Shown piece after piece: positions 6,387-9,875 of a stretch of 9,875 nucleotides of DNA. How positions within the stretch are numbered: the stretch's first letter is position 1; each line of letters starts with the position of its first letter. A program made the translations under genes and the position numbers. This DNA is from CAYOFK01 sp964403185 (lineage in GTDB: Bacteria > Bacteroidota > Bacteroidia > Bacteroidales > VadinHA17), in contig CAYOFK010000122.1 of NCBI GenBank assembly GCA_964403185.1, positions 1 through 9,875 on the forward strand. Reading direction: 5' to 3'. The notes below the pieces were generated by a model. The model worked only from the letters and a program-made list of their open reading frames with translations, made no database searches and was not told the DNA's origin.

Positions 6387-6617
6387 TCACTTCCACATCT
6401 CCTGAAGGTTCCACCTCACGATCCATTGACCGTCAGTCATCTGAGAAGATTTGGGTCTTCCAAGAAGTTCAACTACTTCATTGTAGGGCATTCCCGGACG
6501 AAGTTCGTTGGTTTTCTGAGCAGAATTCAGGGCCATGGACTTGCTGCTTCCAAAACCCTGGATGAGTAATCCGGAACACAATACTGAAATAACAATGAAC
6601 ATGGTTTTTGCATTCAT
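6387..6617 (-). CDS. SmpA/BamE-like exported protein, probably C-terminally truncated
   Basis: A 76-aa protein with a signal peptide (residues 1 to about 23) and one short domain: ELRPGMPYNEVVELLGRPKSSQ (38-59), then GQWIVRWNLQEMWK to the end. The LRPGM..NEV..LLG.P signature is that of SmpA/OmlA (BamE-like) domains, which fold as two helices on a three-stranded sheet and often assist outer-membrane assembly. After the strand ending in EMWK the family normally continues with at least one more strand; here a TGA follows at once, and no continuation is obvious in the next codons. The gene may therefore be cut short, as its neighbours are. There is no lipobox: the residues after the hydrophobic stretch are GFGSS, so it would be soluble in the periplasm. 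A Bacteroidota housekeeping BamE role is not claimed. Confidence 0.6.
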   Translation of the reverse strand: MNAKTMFIVISVLCSGLLIQGFGSSKSMALNSAQKTNELRPGMPYNEVVELLGRPKSSQMTDGQWIVRWNLQEMWK

Positions 6618-6876
6618 ATCAGGCCTGATTAAGTGATGAATTTTGTGAAATTTTGATTAGCAGGTAATGTAAAAATAAATTATTTTTTTTGCAAGGAGAA
6701 TCCAATCAGCCGGATTCAAAATATTTATAGTTTATTCATAGGGTTTACCAAAGAGTGCCGCAGGATATGCATGCCGGCAGGTGGTTGCGACATTTAATAA
6801 TGTCTTTCGTTTAACATTCTTCTGTTCCGGCCCGGCAAGGCATTTTGCTTTTCCCTTACATCACGGTCGGACCGGG

Positions 6877-6934
6877 ATCACGGGGTCCGTGATACCCCGG
6901 GCGCCCTACCTGCCGGCAGGCAAGATGCCCGGGG
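6877..6934. repeat. Adjacent palindromes
   Basis: Two structures follow each other. The first is atcacgg/ccgtgat (6877-6883 and 6887-6893) with a three-base loop. The second is ccccgggc/gcccgggg (6895-6902 and 6927-6934), which encloses the 12-bp palindrome at 6909-6920. All stems are perfect and GC-rich, as in REP or BIME-type extragenic repeats. They lie just outside the MITE-like element. Confidence 0.6.
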
Positions 6935-6946
6935 CTACTATCTTTC

Positions 6947-7078
6947 GGGGCTGTCTCAAAAGCAACCTAATAGCATCATTCCGTACTTGATACGGAATCT
7001 TTGTAATGTGAAAATCAGGCTCTTATGGATTCCTGCTTTCGCAGGAATGATATGGAATCTGACTTTTGAGACAGCCCC
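6947..7078. mobile_element. MITE-like element, 132 bp
   Basis: Perfect 16-bp terminal inverted repeats, ggggctgtctcaaaag (6947-6962) and its complement (7063-7078), enclose two perfect 8-bp hairpins: attccgta/tacggaat (6978-6985 and 6991-6998, loop cttga) and attcctgc/gcaggaat (7029-7036 and 7041-7048, loop tttc). There is no coding capacity. The ends resemble insertion-sequence termini, so it is likely a non-autonomous element moved by a transposase encoded elsewhere. No clear target-site duplication is seen next to the ends. The inner hairpin is of a kind widespread as an extragenic repeat in bacteria. Confidence 0.7.
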
Positions 7079-7222
7079 TTGTTCTATTGTCCCGCCTACA
7101 GCCTGCAGCCTGGTTTTCCTCGCCCTCAATAGTACCCCCCCAGGCTTCAAGTTGGGGCACGAACCCGCCTTAGGTAAGAGAGCTCACCGGCAGGTAATTA
7201 TCCGGGTTAAAACCGGCAGGTT

Positions 7223-9634
7223 CTATTTTCCAAGGGTATCAGGAGCTTCAGTTTTATCCTTTTTTCGAAAAAGAAGTCTGAACGTTTTTTTTATACCGGT
7301 GACCCCTTGCTTATCAAGTTCTTTTTTATAGGCCTCCCTTTTTGCCCGGCGTTCGGCTTTCTGTTTCAGGCGTAAAGAATCACGCAAGGGATTTTGGCTG
7401 AATAAGCGTTCAAAGAAATTGAATTCCGGATTTTCCAGCACATAATCCGGACATTCCAATTGTTTGGCCAGATGAATTGGAAGTAGTTCAAAAGAGCCTG
7501 AAATGTAACCTGACCGAAAAGGATCCTGTTCAACATATTTAAAAAACCGTCCGGCAATAGGCAGGGCTGTATGTGCTCCCTGTCCAAGATTTGTGGTCCG
7601 GAAATGGATGGTGGGATATTCCGCCCCCACCCAGGCCCCTGCCACCAAAGCGGGGGTAAAACCGATAAACCAGCCATCGCCATTATTCTGGGTGGTTCCG
7701 GTTTTTCCTGCAATGGCACCATTGATATGGAATGTTGTACGCAGGGATTTAGCCGTTCCGCTGTCCACAACATTTCTTAAAAGTTCTATCATCAACATGT
7801 TGGTTTCCTTGTCAAGGGAAGTTAAAACCGGGGCAGATGGTTCTCTTTTATAAAGGATATTGCCCTTGTGATCTTCGATGCGTTCCAGTCCCCACGGTTC
7901 GGTATAAGAGCCTTTTCCGGGGAAGGTGGAATAAGCAGCAACCATCTCTAACAGAGATAATTCTGCAGTTCCCAGTGCAATGGATGGCAGGGCAGGGATG
8001 TTTTCGTCAAGTCCCATGCTCCGGGTTAATTCAAGTACGGCTTCCGGCCCGATACGCATGATCAGTTCGGCAGAAATGGTATTGACACTGTGTGTCAGTC
8101 CTCCTTTTATAGAATAATACCCTTCATGATTGCCATCTGAGTTAGCGGGAGACCATCCGTCATATTCCTCGTAAATACGTTGTTCATTGGAAATAAATTC
8201 ACAGGGCTTCATGCCATTTTTCAGGGCTGCGGCATATACAAAGGGTTTGAATGTGCTTCCTACCTGCCGTTTTGAGATGACATGATCATACTGGTAGTAT
8301 TCATGATTGATGCCGCCGATCCATACCAGGATCTTGCCTGTTTTTGGTTCCAAGGCCAGAAAGCCCATGTGCAATGTACGTAATGATTGCCTTATGGAAT
8401 CGACCGGAGACAGGCTGCGGGGACCAGATTCCCCTGGCAGGAACATATTCTCAGGTTGATGCAGCGCTTCGAAGATCTGATTTTCCTTCATTCCCGGTTC
8501 TTTCAAACTCTTGTATCGTTTGCTTTGTTTAATAATCTCAACAAGGAAGTCGGGATTATTTTCCCAGGGTTCTTTTCCCGCCCAGTGTTGATCAAATTCA
8601 TCTTGCAGCAGGGCCATTTGCCGGATACCCGACCGCTCTGCATGTTCCTGTAATCTTGAGTCAATAGTGGTATATATCCTTAGGCCATCGGTATAGAGGT
8701 TTATCGAATCCTGATATTGCAGCCGCAAAACTTCCAGAGCCTGATATTCAATCCGGTCCCTGAAATAGGGGGCTATGCCCGTGTTTTTATCAATGCGGCG
8801 GTACTGCAGATCAAGTGGAGAGGTTACCCATTCAAGGGTTTCTGTTTCATCCAGGTAACCCTGTTCCTGCATGCGTTTCAATACGACATTGCGACGTTGT
8901 ATTGATCTCTCTGGATGCAGCCGGGGATTGTAGGCCGTATTAGCCGCAAGCATGCCCACCAATGTTGCTGCCTCGTTAGGTTTCAGAGAGGCAGAGTTTT
9001 TACCGAAAAACCGTTGTGACGCTGTTTCCACACCAAACAAATTTTCTCCAAATGGAACGGTATTCAAATACAAATTCAGTATTTGTTCTTTTGTATAGAC
9101 CTGTTCCAGTCTCATGGCAATGAATGCTTCTTTTGTTTTGTTTATAATGAGGTTCACCCAGCCCCGGCCTTCCCTTGGGTACAGATTGCGGGCCAATTGC
9201 TGACTGATGGTACTGCCCCCTCCCTGCGAACGCTTTCCCAGAAGCATGGATTTCAGGATCACACGCCCCAAGCTTCGGTAATCAACGCCTTCGTGTTCAA
9301 AATACCGTTTGTCTTCGGTAGCAATCAGTGCGTTGAGCACGTGGGGAGAAATGTCCTTATTGTTAATTGTGAGCCGGTTTTCGATGAAATACCGGCCCAT
9401 CAGTTTTCCATCGGATGAAAAAACTTCCGTGGCAGTGTTGTTTTCAATAGAACGCAGTGTTTCCTGGCCGGGTAAAGGGCCAAAAGCTCCCTTCCAGACA
9501 GAGAACAGAAATGCGGAAAGCAGCATCACGCAAGCCAAAATCAGACTCGTGATCCACCTGATCCACCCGGCCCGGGAGCCGGTGATCTTTTTTGTCGTCT
9601 TTTTACGCCTGATTTTCTTTTTCACTGCCGCCAT
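7223..9634 (-). CDS. Bifunctional penicillin-binding protein 1A (glycosyltransferase GT51 + transpeptidase)
   Basis: An 803-aa inner-membrane enzyme that polymerises lipid II into glycan strands and cross-links stem peptides in the periplasm. It has a lysine-rich cytoplasmic start (residues 1-18) and one membrane helix (about 24-47). The GT51 domain (about 65-250) has E107 in TEDKRYFEHEGVD, GGSTISQQLARN (139-150), E169 in KTKEAF and KEQILNLYLN (182-191). The transpeptidase domain (about 420-695) has S460-T-F-K463, S516-V-N518 and K644-T-G646-T. A region of about 90 residues (335-420) between them is hydrophilic and lineage-specific. The tail (about 750-803) is very basic. Length and motif spacing fit PBP1a. 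The ATG at 9632-9634 precedes the basic N-terminus directly. It appears monocistronic: palindrome-rich DNA lies on both sides, with related 16-bp termini at 6947/7063 and 9829. mrcA or pbpC would be alternative names; the tail lacks the PBP1C domain. Confidence 0.95.
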   Translation of the reverse strand: MAAVKKKIRRKKTTKKITGSRAGWIRWITSLILACVMLLSAFLFSVWKGAFGPLPGQETLRSIENNTATEVFSSDGKLMGRYFIENRLTINNKDISPHVLNALIATEDKRYFEHEGVDYRSLGRVILKSMLLGKRSQGGGSTISQQLARNLYPREGRGWVNLIINKTKEAFIAMRLEQVYTKEQILNLYLNTVPFGENLFGVETASQRFFGKNSASLKPNEAATLVGMLAANTAYNPRLHPERSIQRRNVVLKRMQEQGYLDETETLEWVTSPLDLQYRRIDKNTGIAPYFRDRIEYQALEVLRLQYQDSINLYTDGLRIYTTIDSRLQEHAERSGIRQMALLQDEFDQHWAGKEPWENNPDFLVEIIKQSKRYKSLKEPGMKENQIFEALHQPENMFLPGESGPRSLSPVDSIRQSLRTLHMGFLALEPKTGKILVWIGGINHEYYQYDHVISKRQVGSTFKPFVYAAALKNGMKPCEFISNEQRIYEEYDGWSPANSDGNHEGYYSIKGGLTHSVNTISAELIMRIGPEAVLELTRSMGLDENIPALPSIALGTAELSLLEMVAAYSTFPGKGSYTEPWGLERIEDHKGNILYKREPSAPVLTSLDKETNMLMIELLRNVVDSGTAKSLRTTFHINGAIAGKTGTTQNNGDGWFIGFTPALVAGAWVGAEYPTIHFRTTNLGQGAHTALPIAGRFFKYVEQDPFRSGYISGSFELLPIHLAKQLECPDYVLENPEFNFFERLFSQNPLRDSLRLKQKAERRAKREAYKKELDKQGVTGIKKTFRLLFRKKDKTEAPDTLGK

Positions 9635-9696
9635 AGAAAGGATATCAGAAGGTAAAATTATAACTTTTTAACACCTGTATTATTGTTTTATTAGCA

Positions 9697-9844
9697 GTTC
9701 AGGGGAATCCCTTCGGGCTCCCCCTGAACGGACGACGGCTAAGCGCATCGGTATCGTGCCCGAAGGCACTCCCCCGAACAATGGCTGAAACGCCATTGAA
9801 ACGGCGCTTAGCCGTCGTCCGAAAATACCTTTTGAGACGGCCCC
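9697..9844. repeat. Composite structured palindromic element sharing the MITE terminus
   Basis: Three parts stand side by side. A hairpin has arms gttcagggg (9697-9705) and cccctgaac (9721-9729). A perfect 18-bp inverted repeat, cggacgacggctaagcgc (9729-9746) with its complement at 9804-9821, encloses two smaller hairpins: gtgcc/ggcac around cgaa (9756-9769), and caatggc/gccattg (9779-9785 and 9792-9798). Together they form a three-way-junction fold. Then cttttgagacggcccc (9829-9844) differs from the MITE right end (7063-7078) at one of 16 positions and is followed by six T. No matching left end is seen between 9635 and 9697. It may be a diverged relative of the MITE, an extragenic repeat, or a structured RNA. 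Confidence 0.6.
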
Positions 9845-9875
9845 TTTTTTAATAATGGCAGAAATCTCAAAACTT

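Larger units (their letters stand above)
6774..7221. repeat. Four dispersed copies of a 9-mer (ccggcaggt)
   Basis: The 9-mer ccggcaggt occurs at 6774-6782, 7187-7195 and 7213-7221, and its complement at 6908-6916. The last is part of a perfect 12-bp palindrome, cctgccggcagg (6909-6920). I did not notice other copies in the rest of the window. Such clustering is far above chance and suggests REP-like or protein-binding elements. Confidence 0.6.
6618..7222. other. 605-bp non-coding, palindrome-rich region
   Basis: No credible protein gene lies here. The open frames that cross 6956-7331 consist of translated repeat: peptides such as WIPAFAGM and IIPAKAGI are familiar false products of the hairpin at 7029-7048. 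From the left, the region contains an AT-rich stretch (6618-6740) that should hold the promoter of the SmpA-like gene, a group of palindromes (6774-6934), the MITE-like element (6947-7078) and a short GC-rich tail. Four copies of a 9-mer (acctgccgg or its complement) are spread across it. It follows the 3' end of the PBP gene, whose transcript would run into it. Confidence 0.75.

Noticed and set aside
6618..6700. -7/-33 promoter for the SmpA-like gene and similar sites upstream of other minus-strand genes
   Set aside because: Only one-mismatch versions of TAnnTTTG in AT-rich DNA, with wrong or absent -33 spacing; such matches are expected by chance.
6956..7331. Open reading frames on both strands over the MITE-like element (64 aa on -, 114 aa on +)
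   Set aside because: Their sequence is translated hairpin repeat (WIPAFAGM, IIPAKAGI), a well-known source of false proteins, and the + frame runs into the antisense of the PBP1A gene.
7366..7773. 135-aa minus-strand frame and other long frames inside the PBP1A gene
   Set aside because: They overlap a gene with complete catalytic motifs in another frame and have no protein-like features of their own.
9855..9875. Possible start of a + strand gene (ATG at 9855, MAEISKL)
   Set aside because: Seven codons before the window ends cannot show coding; the AT-rich leader and in-frame reading are only suggestive.

Overview
The window most likely comes from a Bacteroidota chromosome, probably a marine or anaerobic member of the Bacteroidales/Marinilabiliales type. 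The reasons are: exported proteins with short lysine-rich signal peptides and lipoboxes; a DNRLRE-type lipoprotein; gene starts preceded by AT-rich leaders without clear Shine-Dalgarno sequences; and two TATTTTTG boxes that fit the Bacteroidota -7 promoter consensus TAnnTTTG. This is inference from family and motif recognition; no search was run.

Layout. 5-1114 (-) is a secreted PHP-domain phosphodiesterase. A 301-bp divergent intergenic region (1115-1415) holds a hairpin, half of a 19-bp repeat and a promoter block. 1416-2849 (+) is a secreted beta-lactamase-fold serine hydrolase. 2963-3634 (+) is a DNRLRE lipoprotein, and 3663-3893 (+) is a small DUF2007-like protein. The hydrolase and the lipoprotein each have an identical 26-bp promoter/leader block immediately upstream. 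3980-4858 (-) is a calcineurin-like phosphoesterase lipoprotein.

4957-6617 is a zone of gene erosion. It contains a metallo-beta-lactamase-fold gene reduced to its two ends by an in-frame internal deletion (4957-5157, +), an exported hypothetical gene with an internal deletion and frame change (5221-5833, -), and a SmpA/BamE-like gene that seems cut short at its C-terminus (6387-6617, -). Among them stands an intact DNPH1/Rcl-type 2'-deoxynucleoside 5'-phosphate N-hydrolase (5845-6279, -) that keeps every active-site residue. 6618-7222 (605 bp) has no credible gene but is dense in palindromes, including a 132-bp MITE-like element with perfect 16-bp terminal inverted repeats. 7223-9634 (-) is a complete bifunctional penicillin-binding protein 1A. 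Upstream of it (9697-9844) lies a second structured element, with an 18-bp inverted repeat enclosing two hairpins, which ends in a near-copy of the MITE terminus.

The intact genes are envelope and housekeeping functions: peptidoglycan synthesis, exported phosphoesterases, a secreted hydrolase and nucleotide sanitation. I see no coherent new multi-gene system such as a defence island, CRISPR array or biosynthetic cluster. What stands out is the shared promoter block, the cluster of internally deleted genes, and the MITE-related palindromes that bracket the PBP gene.
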